Part shown: one piece after another, positions 29,187 to 38,900 of the stretch | Layout of the letters: each line of letters starts with the position of its first letter | How positions within the stretch are numbered: position 1 is the stretch's first letter | NCBI RefSeq assembly: GCF_018131105.1 | Contig: NZ_JAFCJI010000002.1 | Span: 186,001 to 250,000 of the forward strand | Source of the DNA: Bradyrhizobium manausense | GTDB taxonomy: Bacteria > Pseudomonadota > Alphaproteobacteria > Rhizobiales > Xanthobacteraceae | Direction of reading: 5' to 3' | Length of the DNA stretch: 64,000 nucleotides | The notes under the pieces: model-generated | Database searches by the model: none | Seen by the model: the letters and a program-made list of their open reading frames with translations, nothing else | What the model was told of the DNA's origin: nothing | Position numbers and translations under genes: made by a program

Positions 29187-30113
29187 GTGTCGCATCTCAC
29201 GTCAAAGATCGCAGCCCTGTCCCTGCTGGGGATGGCGACGCTAGCACGCGCCGGGGCGGCCGAATTGCCTGTGAGCGAAGTGGCGAGCGGAATCTTCGTG
29301 CACTCCGGGACCATCGCCCTGATGACCCGCGAGAACGAGGGCGATATTGCCAATGTCGGCTTCATCATCGGCGAGGATGCAGTGGCCGTGATCGATACCG
29401 GCGGCAGCCTTCGCGAAGGCGAGGCGTTGCTGGCGGCGGTGCGGGCCCGCACCAGGAAGCCGATCCGCTATGTCATCAACACCCACGGCCATCCCGATCA
29501 TGTCTTCGGCAATGCCGCTTTCGTCGCAGACGGAACCAGCTTCGTCGGCCACAGCAAGCTGCCGCAGGCGCTGGCGACGCGTGGGCCGTATTATCTCGAT
29601 AATTTCCGGCGCATCATGGGCGCCGAACTGATCGATCCCGTGAAGATCGTTCCGCCCACCCTGCTGGCCAAGGACACGATGACGCTCGACCTCGGATCGC
29701 GCCAGATCACCTTGCGGGCATGGCCGGCCGCGCACAGCGACAACGATCTGACGGTGTTCGACGAGACGACGAAAACGCTGTTCGCCGGCGATCTGGTGTT
29801 TCTCCGCCATATTCCGGTGATGGATGGCAGCATCCGCGGCTGGCTTGCTCTGCTGAAGGATCTCGAGGCCATTCCCGCGGTTCGCGTCGTTCCCGGTCAC
29901 GGCCCTGTGAGCGATTGGCCTGCCGCGCTAGCGGATGAGCGGCGTTATCTCTCGACGCTGCTGTCGGACGTCCGTACCTCGAACAAGAAGGGCGAGCCGA
30001 TCCGGACCGCCGCCGACAAGGCCGCGGCCACGGAGCGGCCGCATTGGGAACTGTTCGATGATTATAACGCCCGCAACGCAACCGCAGCATTTTCTGAAAT
30101 TGAATGGGAGTAG
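29187..30113 (+). CDS. Quinoprotein relay system zinc metallohydrolase
   Basis: An exported metallo-beta-lactamase fold protein of 308 residues with signal peptide ending ARAGAAE. The zinc-binding motif NTHGHPDHVFG, a further His in AHSDNDL and Asp in FAGDLVF are present. It belongs to the SoxH-related proteins seen next to PQQ-dependent dehydrogenases and a SoxYZ-like carrier, and here the carrier follows 48 bases downstream. A thioester or persulfide substrate on the carrier is the current guess. It starts with GTG; AGGCGGA lies upstream. Confidence 0.85.
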   Translation: MSHLTSKIAALSLLGMATLARAGAAELPVSEVASGIFVHSGTIALMTRENEGDIANVGFIIGEDAVAVIDTGGSLREGEALLAAVRARTRKPIRYVINTHGHPDHVFGNAAFVADGTSFVGHSKLPQALATRGPYYLDNFRRIMGAELIDPVKIVPPTLLAKDTMTLDLGSRQITLRAWPAAHSDNDLTVFDETTKTLFAGDLVFLRHIPVMDGSIRGWLALLKDLEAIPAVRVVPGHGPVSDWPAALADERRYLSTLLSDVRTSNKKGEPIRTAADKAAATERPHWELFDDYNARNATAAFSEIEWE

Positions 30114-30161
30114 CGGGCGCGCTACGTTAGGTGATTGCTTCGCCCGTGCGAGACCACGACC

Positions 30162-30980
30162 ATGATGGGATGCACACGCCGCCTGCCCCTGATCGCCGCG
30201 CTGCTCGGCATCGCCTTTGCGCTGCCTGCGAGCGCCGAAGAGGCCTACGACCCATGGCCGGGCCTGGTGCAGGACATCTTCAACAACCGTCCGATGAACG
30301 ACGGCAACGACGTCATCGCGATCGAGATGCCCTATCGCGCGGAGGACGCGGCGATCGTGCCGGTGACCCTGCGCAGCAAGCTGTCGCCCGCTGACGGCAG
30401 GCGCATCCGCTCGATCACGCTGGTGATTGACCGCAACCCGGCGCCGATGGCGGCAAAATTCGAGCTCGGTCCGGATGCCAACGTCACCGAAATCTCCACG
30501 CGCGTGCGCGTCAACAATTACACTGACGTCCATGCGGTGGCCGAGCTCAGCGACGGCCAGCTCTACGTCTCGAAAGTCTATGTGAAGGCATCAGGCGGCT
30601 GTTCGGCACCGGCCGGCAAGAATGCCGAAGAGGCCAACAACCACCTCGGCCAGATGCGCTACCGCCAATTCGCACGCGAGGACGCGCCGGCAAGCCGCAT
30701 CCGCGAAGCCCAGATCATGATCGGCCATCCCAACAATTCCGGCTTGCAGATGGACCAGGTTACGCAGCTCTATATTCCCGCTTTCTTCATCAACCAGCTG
30801 AAGCTGACGCAGGACGACAGCCCCGTGCTGTCGATGGAAGGCGGCATCTCGATCTCGGAAGATCCCAATCTGCGCTTCACCTATGTCTCGAACGGCGCCA
30901 AGCGATTCCGCGCGGAAGCCAAGGACACGGACGGACACGTGTTCCGCAATGAGTGGGACGTTGGGAAGCCGGGGACGTAG
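30162..30980 (+). CDS. Quinoprotein dehydrogenase-associated SoxYZ-like carrier protein
   Basis: An exported protein of 272 residues, signal peptide ending PASAEEA. The N-terminal half resembles SoxY (RAEDAAIVPVTLRSKL, ITLVIDRNPAPMAAKF) with the carrier Cys in KASGGCSAPAG, and the C-terminal half resembles SoxZ (IMIGHPNNSGLQMDQ). The fusion of the two is specific to quinoprotein clusters. The Cys probably carries a sulfur or acyl group processed by the metallohydrolase encoded just upstream. ATG codons at 30162 and 30165 are equally possible. Confidence 0.88.
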   Translation: MMGCTRRLPLIAALLGIAFALPASAEEAYDPWPGLVQDIFNNRPMNDGNDVIAIEMPYRAEDAAIVPVTLRSKLSPADGRRIRSITLVIDRNPAPMAAKFELGPDANVTEISTRVRVNNYTDVHAVAELSDGQLYVSKVYVKASGGCSAPAGKNAEEANNHLGQMRYRQFAREDAPASRIREAQIMIGHPNNSGLQMDQVTQLYIPAFFINQLKLTQDDSPVLSMEGGISISEDPNLRFTYVSNGAKRFRAEAKDTDGHVFRNEWDVGKPGT

Positions 30981-30990
30981 CCAGGGCTCA

Positions 30991-31143
30991 CTTCCCCTCT
31001 CCCCTTGTGGGAGAGGGTGGATCGCCGCGATAGCGGCGAGACGGGTGAGGGGTTGTCCCGCACACACTTCTCTCGCCAGAATTTGCCGATAGAACCCCTC
31101 ATCCGGCGCTTCGCGCCACCTTCTCCCACAAGGGGAGAAGGGA
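30991..31143. repeat. Rhizobiales-type long palindromic repeat
   Basis: An imperfect inverted repeat of about 150 bases. The left arm carries CTCTCCCCTTGTGGGAGAGG and a GGGTGAGGGG segment, the right arm CCCCTCATCC and TTCTCCCACAAGGGGAGAAG. This intergenic repeat family is abundant in Bradyrhizobium and relatives. It lies between the convergent SoxYZ-like gene and the gene at 31167 and can fold into a strong hairpin in RNA from either side. Confidence 0.85.
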
Positions 31144-31166
31144 TTGCACCGTCTGTGCCGCAACAG

Positions 31167-31526
31167 CTAGAAACACCTCACCTCGGCCTCGGCCTGCGCG
31201 CGCCGCAAATCATTGACGGCCGAATTCGCCTGCTCTGATGTCCGGAACTGGGTGCCGAGGTTGCCGCGGACCTGGGACATGCTGAGCGCGGTCTCGGCGG
31301 TGACATACCGCTCGTAGGAAACGATGGAGGCGACCACGTCGATGGAGCAGGAGCACTGCTCGATGGCCTGCCGCGTCTCGCCATTGGCTTTCATGCAGCC
31401 ATAGACATATTCCGCGCGCGCCGAGGTCGGATAGTCATTGGCCTCCTCGGCCCGGGCCGCATACGCGGTTGCCGCGAGCACAAATACAGCGGCGACAATC
31501 GGTCGTACCTGTCCCGCAAAACTCAT
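31167..31526 (-). CDS. Exported Cys-rich protein of unknown function
   Basis: A secreted protein of 119 residues, signal peptide ending YAARAEE. Four Cys residues occur in the mature part: YVYGCMKANGE, EQCSCSIDVV and the final Cys-Phe. The ATG at 31526 has GGGAGG 7 bases upstream; the ATG at 31532 abuts it. It diverges from the ABC binding-protein gene at 31614. The Cys pattern and place suggest a periplasmic partner of the quinoprotein system; no family function was recognised. Confidence 0.75.
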   Translation of the reverse strand: MSFAGQVRPIVAAVFVLAATAYAARAEEANDYPTSARAEYVYGCMKANGETRQAIEQCSCSIDVVASIVSYERYVTAETALSMSQVRGNLGTQFRTSEQANSAVNDLRRAQAEAEVRCF

Positions 31527-31613
31527 GAGCATCCTCCCGCTGGTTGCGATGGAAGCTATGCTATGCCTATTGTCCTGAAAAGCACTCTGTCAGAGGAAAC
31601 GGCTCACAAGGTG

Positions 31614-32594
31614 ATGAGAGTTTTGGCACGACCATTGGCGCTCGCGATGATGCTGGCGCTGGCGCTGGGCACGACGGCTCATGCCGCTGATGTCATCCGC
31701 CTGGCGGTGCAGAAGACCGGAACGTTCTCCTGGGAACTGGCAACCATTCGCGAGGCCGGGCTCGACAAGGACGCCGATCTGGCGCTGGAGGTCACCGAGC
31801 TAGCGAGCCCCGAAGCCGGCAAGATCGCGCTCCGCGCCGGGAGCGCCGACCTCATCCTGTCGGACTGGCTGTGGGTGTCCCGTGAGCGTGCGCTCGGCGC
31901 CAAGCTCACCTTCTATCCCTATTCCAGTGCGCTTGGTGCCGTGATGGTGCCCGCGGCCTCGCCGATCAAGTCGCTTGCCGACCTCAAGGGCCGCAAGCTC
32001 GCCGTCGGCGGCGGTCCGATCGACAAGAGCTGGCTGCTGCTGCAGGCGCGGATGAAGCAGGATGGCATCGACCTGAAGTCGGATGCGACCATCGTCTATG
32101 GCGCGCCACCCCTGATCGCGGCCAAGTCGCTCGCCGGCGAGATGGATGCGAGCCTGAATTTCTGGAATTTCTGCGCCCAGCTCGAGGCCAAGGGTTTTCG
32201 GCGCCTCGCCGGAATCGAGGACATCTTGCCGAAACTCGGCGCGAAGGGCGCAGTCTCCGCCGTCGGCTATGTCTTCGACGAGGGCTGGGCCGCGAAACAT
32301 CGCGACGCCGTGGCGCGCTTCATCGCCATGACCCGCAAGGCCAAGCAATTGCTGGTCACCTCGGACGCAGCCTGGGACAAGATCGCTCCGCTCACCGGCG
32401 CGAGCGATCCGGCCATGCTCAAGACCTATCGCGATCGCTATCGCGACGGCATTCCGCGCCGGAGCATCGATGACGAGGAGGCTGACGCGCGCGTGCTCTA
32501 TCGCGTGCTGGCCGAGATCGGCGGACGCGATCTGGTCGGGCCGGCGACCGAGCTCGATCCCGGCACGTTCTATCACGCTGTCCCCGGAGACTGA
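31614..32594 (+). CDS. NitT/TauT-type ABC transporter substrate-binding protein
   Basis: Periplasmic protein of 326 residues with a signal peptide (LALALGTTAHAAD). The mature part opens IRLAVQKTGTFSWELATIRE and contains LKGRKLAVGGGPIDKSWLLL, as in the SsuA/TauA/NMT1-like binding proteins. Two further genes give permease and ATPase, so this is a full importer. It is embedded in the quinoprotein island, but the ligand is unknown: sulfonate-like, pyrimidine-like or a metal chelate are all possible. An in-frame ATG at 31563 is an alternative start. Confidence 0.85.
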   Translation: MRVLARPLALAMMLALALGTTAHAADVIRLAVQKTGTFSWELATIREAGLDKDADLALEVTELASPEAGKIALRAGSADLILSDWLWVSRERALGAKLTFYPYSSALGAVMVPAASPIKSLADLKGRKLAVGGGPIDKSWLLLQARMKQDGIDLKSDATIVYGAPPLIAAKSLAGEMDASLNFWNFCAQLEAKGFRRLAGIEDILPKLGAKGAVSAVGYVFDEGWAAKHRDAVARFIAMTRKAKQLLVTSDAAWDKIAPLTGASDPAMLKTYRDRYRDGIPRRSIDDEEADARVLYRVLAEIGGRDLVGPATELDPGTFYHAVPGD

Positions 32595-32595
32595 G

Positions 32596-33333
32596 GTGCT
32601 GCGCCTTCTCTCCTTTGCCCTGTTTCTCGCGATCTGGTGGACAGCCGCGCTGTTCGTCGGCGGCGCCAAGCTGCCCTCCCCGCCCGCCGTGCTCAACGTC
32701 ATCATCGCGGAGGCCGCGAGCGGCGCGCTGTTCCTCCATCTCGGCGCGACGCTGGCACGCGTCGCGCTCGCTTTCGTGCTGGCGATGTCGCTAGGCAGCG
32801 CCATCGGTTATCTGATGGGACGGGTGAAGCTCGCCGATCGGCTCGGCGATCCCTGGCTGATCCTGTTGCTCAACCTGCCGGCGCTGGTCGTGATCGTGCT
32901 GGCCTATATCTGGGCCGGGCTGACCGAGGCCGCCGCGATCGCCGCCATCGCCATCAACAAGCTGCCGACCGCGGTCGTCACCTTGCGCGAGGGCACACGC
33001 GCGCTCGACCGTTCGCTCGACGAGATGGCAACGGTGTTTGCGATGCCGCGCTGGCGCGCGTTCCGCCATGTCGTGCTGCCGCAGCTTGCGCCCTATATCG
33101 CGGCCTCAGCCCGCTCCGGCCTGTCGCTGGTGTGGAAGATCGTGCTGGTGGCCGAACTGCTGGGACGGCCGAACGGCGTCGGCTTCGAGATCGGCGTTGC
33201 GTTCCAGCTGTTCGACACGCCGCGCCTGCTCGCCTATTCCCTGACCTTCGCTGCAGTCGTGCTCGTGATCGAGACGGCGCTGGTGCAACCGTTCGAGGCG
33301 CGCGCAACGCGATGGCGGCCCCGTGCGGCTTGA
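32596..33333 (+). CDS. NitT/TauT-type ABC transporter permease
   Basis: Inner-membrane protein of 245 residues with about six membrane segments. The cytoplasmic coupling loop is FAMPRWRAFRHVVLPQLAPYI, near the usual EAA position. GTG at 32596 follows the previous stop at once, with GGAG upstream; an earlier frame start at 32470 would lie inside the binding-protein gene. The end overlaps the ATPase start. Confidence 0.88.
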   Translation: MLRLLSFALFLAIWWTAALFVGGAKLPSPPAVLNVIIAEAASGALFLHLGATLARVALAFVLAMSLGSAIGYLMGRVKLADRLGDPWLILLLNLPALVVIVLAYIWAGLTEAAAIAAIAINKLPTAVVTLREGTRALDRSLDEMATVFAMPRWRAFRHVVLPQLAPYIAASARSGLSLVWKIVLVAELLGRPNGVGFEIGVAFQLFDTPRLLAYSLTFAAVVLVIETALVQPFEARATRWRPRAA

Positions 33334-34033
33334 GGTCGAGATATCAGGCAAGACCTACCGGAGCGCGGCGGGCGGAACGCACGAGGTGCTGGCGCCGGTC
33401 AAGTTCGCGCTTCAATCCGGCGAGGTCGGCGTCCTCATCGGCCCCTCAGGTTGCGGCAAGAGCACGATGCTGCGCATCATTCTCGGGCTCGACCGCGATT
33501 ACGATGGCCGTGTCGCGCGTCCGCCCGAGGCGCGGATCGGCATGGTGTTCCAGGAGCCGCGGCTGTTGCCGTGGCGTTCGGTCGAGCAGAACGTGCGCCT
33601 GGCCGCGCCTGATGTGACCGATGCCAAGCTGTCGGAGCTGTTCAAGATCCTCGAGTTGGAGGCACATCGCAGCCATTTCCCCGGCGAACTGTCGCTGGGC
33701 CTCGCCCGTCGCGTCGCGCTCGCCCGCGCCTTCGCAGTCGAGCCCGATCTGCTGGTGCTCGACGAGCCGCTCGCCTCGCTCGACGATGCCCTCGCCGGCC
33801 GGCTGCGCGACGAGATCGCGACCCTGGTCGCGAGCCGTTCGGTCATGACGCTGCTCGTTACCCACAGCCTCGACGATGCCATCCGTCTCGGCGATCGGCT
33901 GTTCTTCCTGTCGCCGCGCCCGGCGCGCATCGTGCAGGAGGTGCCGATCGCGATTCCGCGCGCAGATCGCAGCGAGGCCGAGCTTGCCCGGATCAGGGCG
34001 GAGCTTGCGACGTTGCAGCTTGAATCGAAATGA
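33323..34033 (+). CDS. NitT/TauT-type ABC transporter ATPase with altered signature
   Basis: ATPase of 236 residues with Walker A GPSGCGKST, Q-loop VFQEPRLLPW, Walker B LLVLDEPLASLD and switch His in VTHSLDDA. The ABC signature reads LSLGLARRVALARA instead of LSGGQ/LSGGM, so the two Gly residues are not both kept. It starts with GTG overlapping the permease gene by 11 bases. The variant signature may change ATPase activity. Confidence 0.88.
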   Translation: MRLEVEISGKTYRSAAGGTHEVLAPVKFALQSGEVGVLIGPSGCGKSTMLRIILGLDRDYDGRVARPPEARIGMVFQEPRLLPWRSVEQNVRLAAPDVTDAKLSELFKILELEAHRSHFPGELSLGLARRVALARAFAVEPDLLVLDEPLASLDDALAGRLRDEIATLVASRSVMTLLVTHSLDDAIRLGDRLFFLSPRPARIVQEVPIAIPRADRSEAELARIRAELATLQLESK

Positions 34034-34080
34034 GAACTCGTGATCAACTGCGTCGAACGAGATTGTCGAGGGAGGTCACC

Positions 34081-34434
34081 ATGCGCCGTCAACTGATTGC
34101 GATCGGCATCCTGTTGGTTGCGATGCCGGGTGCGGCGCTTGCGCAGACCAAGGGCAAGGGCGTCCGGCTCTGGAATCTGACGAGCGAGACGATCTCCGGA
34201 TTCCAGCTCGCACCATCAGGCAAGACCGACTGGGGTCCGAACCAGTGCCTGAACGACAAGGACAAGGAGGTCGACCACGACGAGCGGCTGCGCATCACCG
34301 GCGTCGAGCCCGGCCGCTATGACGCCAAGGTCAGCTATCCCAGCTCGCGGCAATGCGTGGTCCGCGACATCGAGATCAAGGCCGATGCGGTGTTCTCGAT
34401 CGCCGACAAGGATTTGAAGGACTGCACGAAGTAA
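34081..34434 (+). CDS. Small exported protein, unknown function
   Basis: A secreted protein of 117 residues, signal peptide ending AALAQTK. The mature part reads like a small beta-sandwich: GVRLWNLTSETISGFQLAPS, then GVEPGRYDAKVSYPSSRQC. Three Cys residues (NQCLND, RQCVVRD, KDCTK) are present. GGAGG lies 5 bases before the ATG. It may be the last gene of the ABC operon (48 bases after it). No family name was recognised. Confidence 0.7.
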   Translation: MRRQLIAIGILLVAMPGAALAQTKGKGVRLWNLTSETISGFQLAPSGKTDWGPNQCLNDKDKEVDHDERLRITGVEPGRYDAKVSYPSSRQCVVRDIEIKADAVFSIADKDLKDCTK

Positions 34435-34438
34435 CGGC

Positions 34439-34648
34439 TCACGCCTTGTCGTGCCTGTGCGGGTATTCGCAGCGCCAGCGCACTGCCTGCCACTTCGGAT
34501 GCTCCCCGATCCATTGCGCGATATAGGGCGGCGCTGCCATGGAGCATTGCGCCGGCGAACCGCCGAAGTTGAACACCAGATGCTGCTCCTCGCAGGTCGC
34601 AGGCGAGAGCAACGCACACACGGTCACCACCAGGTCGATCGGATTCAT
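34439..34648 (-). CDS. Small Cys-containing protein, unknown function
   Basis: A protein of 69 residues starting MNPIDLVVTVCALLSPATC, with AQCSMAAPPYIAQWIGEHP following and RWRCEYPH near the end. The hydrophobic N-terminus could be a membrane or signal segment and four Cys could form disulfides. AAGGA lies 8 bases before the ATG at 34648. The composition looks protein-like and not like a shadow. It converges on the gene at 34081. Function unknown. Confidence 0.65.
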   Translation of the reverse strand: MNPIDLVVTVCALLSPATCEEQHLVFNFGGSPAQCSMAAPPYIAQWIGEHPKWQAVRWRCEYPHRHDKA

Positions 34649-34859
34649 GCAGGGCATCCTTCAGGGATCGCAAGGAAACTACCATAAAAACCTACGTCTC
34701 GGGCAGCCGGAAGTTTCAAACGGGTGTGAGTCATGCCGGACCGGTCACGGCTTTGCTCCACACGTAACGGCCGTCACCGCGGTAACGACCGTGCAACCGG
34801 CGCCTTGCCGCCCGTTCATTTCGTCAATAAGCTGGTTCCCGACAACTGCTAACAGGCTG

Positions 34860-35924
34860 ATGGCTCTTACGGAAACCTCCCGCCGCGGCGTCGCGGCCGC
34901 AGTCTGCGTGCTGGTGCTCATCGCCGGCAGCTGGGCCGTCACGGGTTACGTCCGGCAAGCAGCCGCCGAGACGCCGCCGGACAAATCGAATTCGGGCCGC
35001 ACCGAGCCTTCCCGCACCGCAGACAGCGACCAGCCGGTCGTCAAGCTGACGGCGAGCCAGCAGGCACAGGTCGGACTCGAAACCGCGGCTCTGGAGGCGG
35101 CACCCCATCCCGAGCAATTCCGCGCCTATGGCGCCGTGCTCGACATCTCCCGCATCACGGAGCTCACAAACAACTACGCCAATGCGCAAGCCCAACTCCA
35201 GACGGCGCAGGCCAAGCTCGAAGTCGCCAAGAGCGCATACGACCGAACCAAGAATCTCGTCGACTCCGCCGCGCTCCCGAAGAAAGAAGCCGAGACCGCC
35301 GAAGGAACGTTGCGGATCGACAAGGCCGCACTGGCCGCGGCGGAATCCCAGCTCAGAACTCTCACCGCAACGGCGCAGCAGGAATGGGGGCCGGTCATCG
35401 GCCGGGGAATCGTCGAGCGCTCGCCTGCCGTTGTCAAACTGATCGAACGCGACCAGTTTCTGGTTCAGGTGACGTTGACTCCCGGCGTAAGCGTCACCGG
35501 CACTCCGGGAACGGCGCTGGCGCAGGCACCGACGCGGAACGCCAATATCGATCTCCAGTACATCTCCCCGGCAACGCGCACCGACCCTCGGATTCAGGGA
35601 TTGAGCTATTTTTTCTCTGCGCCCGGCGACAGCGGGCTGCTGCCCGGCATGAACACCACCGTTTACGTGCCGTCGGGCAATACCTATGAGGGCGTGTTCA
35701 TCGAGGACACCGCGATTGTGCGCTGGCAGGGGCGATCGTGGGTTTACCTGCGCGTGACGCCCGACAGCTTCCGACGGCACCCCATCAGCATGGATCAGCC
35801 GGTCTCCGACGACGACTACGTCGTCCGCGACATCCCGTCCGGGTCCGAAATCGTCATGCGCGGGGCGCAGGTTCTGTTGTCCGAGGAGGCCAAGAGCGAG
35901 CTTCGGGGCGGCGATGACGATTGA
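34860..35924 (+). CDS. RND efflux periplasmic adaptor (membrane fusion protein)
   Basis: Adaptor protein of 354 residues with an N-terminal membrane anchor (VAAAVCVLVLIAGSWAV). A helical hairpin (NYANAQAQLQTAQAKLEVAK to AALAAAESQL) is flanked by barrel segments; GLLPGMNTTVYVPSG is the usual membrane-fusion barrel motif. It precedes the RND pump, whose start lies inside its last codons. It links inner-membrane pump and outer-membrane channel; no outer-membrane channel gene is nearby. Confidence 0.85.
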   Translation: MALTETSRRGVAAAVCVLVLIAGSWAVTGYVRQAAAETPPDKSNSGRTEPSRTADSDQPVVKLTASQQAQVGLETAALEAAPHPEQFRAYGAVLDISRITELTNNYANAQAQLQTAQAKLEVAKSAYDRTKNLVDSAALPKKEAETAEGTLRIDKAALAAAESQLRTLTATAQQEWGPVIGRGIVERSPAVVKLIERDQFLVQVTLTPGVSVTGTPGTALAQAPTRNANIDLQYISPATRTDPRIQGLSYFFSAPGDSGLLPGMNTTVYVPSGNTYEGVFIEDTAIVRWQGRSWVYLRVTPDSFRRHPISMDQPVSDDDYVVRDIPSGSEIVMRGAQVLLSEEAKSELRGGDDD

Positions 35925-38900
35925 TGACATCGGCTCAGGCAGGCCAGGGCCGCAAGCCGCTCTCATCGCATTCGCCATTCGCTTCCGTGGCATCGTGCTT
36001 GCGCTTTCGTTCGCGCTGCTTGGCTACGGCCTGTTCGCACTCGGCGACGCCAAATACGGCGTCTTTCCGGAATTCGCGCCGCCTCAGGTGACGATCCAGA
36101 CCGAAGCTCCCGGTCTCAGCCCTGAACATGTCGAGATCCTGGTCACGCAGCCGGTCGAGACGTCGATCAACGGCCTGGCCGGCGTCGACAGCCTGCGCTC
36201 GTCATCCATCCAGGGCCTCTCGGTCGTGACCGTCGTGTTCCAGCCGCACAGCGATATCTACCGCGCGCGGCAATTGGTGACGGAACGCCTCGCGGCCGTC
36301 GCCTCGCGATTGCCGCAAGGCGTTCAACCGCCGTCGATGACGCCGTTGACTCCGCTCGCCGGCACGGTGCTGGTCATCGGCCTGACGTCCGGCAAGCGAT
36401 CGCTGATGGACCTGCGCACCATTGCGGACTGGACCGTGGCGAGACGGCTGCTGGCCGTCCAGGGCGTGGCGCAAGTCTCCATTTACGGCAAAGACGTCCG
36501 GTCTCTCCAGGTTCAGGTCCGTCCGGATGATCTGATCCGCTTTCGCGTCGGCCTGAACGACGTATTGGCTGCCGCGCGCAAGGCTACGGGCGTGCGCGGC
36601 GCCGGGTTCATCGATACCGCCAATCAGCGCATCACCCTGCAAACCCAGGGTCAGTCGCTGACGCCCGACCAACTTGCGCGCACCGTTCTTCTGCATGAAG
36701 GCGGTGCCAGCGTAGTCCTCGGCGACGTCGCCACCGTCGTCACCGCTCCCGAGCCGCCGATCGGGGCCGCCCTCATCGACGGCGTGCCGGGCATCATGCT
36801 CATGGTCAGCCAGCAATATGGCGCGAACACACGAGAGGTCACCCTTCGCGCGGAAGCCGCGCTCGAGGAGTTGCGCCCCGGCCTTGAAGCCGACGACGTC
36901 AAGCTGCACGCGGACATATTCCGTCCCGCCAACTTCATCGACGCCGCAACGAAGAACGTCCTCAACGCCCTCCTGATCGGCGGGGCGCTCGTGGTCGTCG
37001 TGCTTTTTCTGTTTCTGTTCGACTGGCGCACCTCGATCATCAGTTGCACCGCGATCCCCCTGTCGTTGATCGCGGCCGTGCTCGCGCTGCAATGGATGGG
37101 CGAGACGCTGAACACGATGACGCTGGGCGGCCTCGCAATCGCGATCGGCGAAGTCGTTGATGACGCCGTCATCGGCGTCGAAAACGTTGTACGCCGGTTG
37201 CGCGAAAATCGCCGCGCGACGGTGCCGAGACCCGAGGCTCGCGTCGTGCTCGACGCCTTCCTCGAGGTGCGCACCGCCGTTGCCTATGCGACGTTCGCGG
37301 TGCTGCTGGTGTTCTTTCCGGTCTTGACCCTTTCCGGCATTGCGGGCCGCCTGTTCGGCCCCCTGGGCATCGCTTACATCCTCGCCGTGATCGCCTCGCT
37401 CGCGGTCGCTCTCACGGTGACGCCGGCTCTCTCCATGCTGCTCCTCGTCGGCAGAACCGGCGGAGAACGTCTGCATGGACCGCCCGCGGTCCGGTGGTCC
37501 CGTCGCCATTACCAGGCTTTGCTGCGTCGGATCGGCCGCTTCCCGAAGCTGGTGATGGCAGCCGCCGCGGCCATCACCATCGCCGGGGCAGCGATGCTGC
37601 CCTTCTTCGGCGGAACTTTCCTGCCGGATCTGCGCGAAGGCCATCTGATCCTGCACGTCTCGGCGATCCCCGGCACCTCGTTCGACGAATCCCTTCGTAT
37701 CGGCAAACTGATCACGGATACGCTGCAACACATCCCGGGCATCCGCAGGGTGGCGCAGCATGCAGGGCGCGCCGAGGCTGGTGTCGACACGGTCGGCCCG
37801 CACTCCAGCGAGTTCGAGGTCGATCTGGAGCCGCAGCTCTCGGGTCAGGCGCAATCCCAAACCGAAGCACGCATCAGGACCGCCCTGGCCGACTTTCCGG
37901 GAATTTCCTTCTCGAGCAAGACCTATTTGACGGAGCGCGTGGAGGAAACCGTCTCCGGATTCAGCGCGGCCGTGGTGATCAACATCTACGGGCCAGATCT
38001 CGACCTACTCGACCGCGCCGCGCGCGACGTCGCGCGCGAACTCGACGAAGTCGGAGGTGCGGCCGATGTGCAGCGCCGAACTCCGCCGGGAATGCCGCAG
38101 GTCAATGTGACGCTTCGCCCGACCGATCTGCAGCGCTGGGGCCTCGATGCGGTCGAGGTGCTCGAACTGGTACGCACCGCCTATCAGGGCGACATCGTCG
38201 GCCAGGGATATGAAGGTAATGCCGTCTTCAATGTCATCGTGATTCTCGATGCGCATGTCCGCGCGCGGCTTACCCAGATCGGCGAGTTGCCGGTACGCAC
38301 GCCGAGCGGCGCTTATATTCTGCTCAAGCAAATCGCTGACGTCTACGAAACCTCGGGCCGCTATCAAATCCAGCACCAGAACGCGCAGCGGGTTCAGACC
38401 GTCACGTCGAATGTCAGCGGACGCGACCTCGAATCCTTCGTGGCCGCGGCCAAACGCAAGCTGGCCCGCGAGGTCACGCTCCCGCCGGGTGCCCGCCTCG
38501 AATTTGCCGGCGCAGCCGAGGCCCAGGCCCGGTCTCGCCGCGATCTCATCGTCAACTCCCTGTTGGCCGGAACGGGTATCGTCGTTCTGCTTGCGATGGT
38601 CACCGGCCATTGGCGCAATCTGCTGCTGGTCATGATCAATCTGCCTTTTGCCTTCGTCGGCGGTGTGTTCGCATTGGCGCTGACGGGTGGCCTGCTTTCG
38701 CTCGGATCGATGGTCGGCTTTGTCACGCTGTTCGGCATCACGCTGCGCAACTCCATCCTCATCATCTCGCACTACGAACATCTCGTCCTGATCGATGGCC
38801 GCGTGTGGAACCTCGATACCGCGATCGAAGGCGCGGCTGACCGTCTCGTGCCGATTCTGATGACGTCCCTCGTGACAGGCCTGGGGTTGTTGCCGCTTGC

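Noticed and set aside
30991..31143. Possible CRISPR or integron-like repeat
   Set aside because: There is a single inverted repeat of a known intergenic family, with no regular spacer array and no cas or integrase gene.
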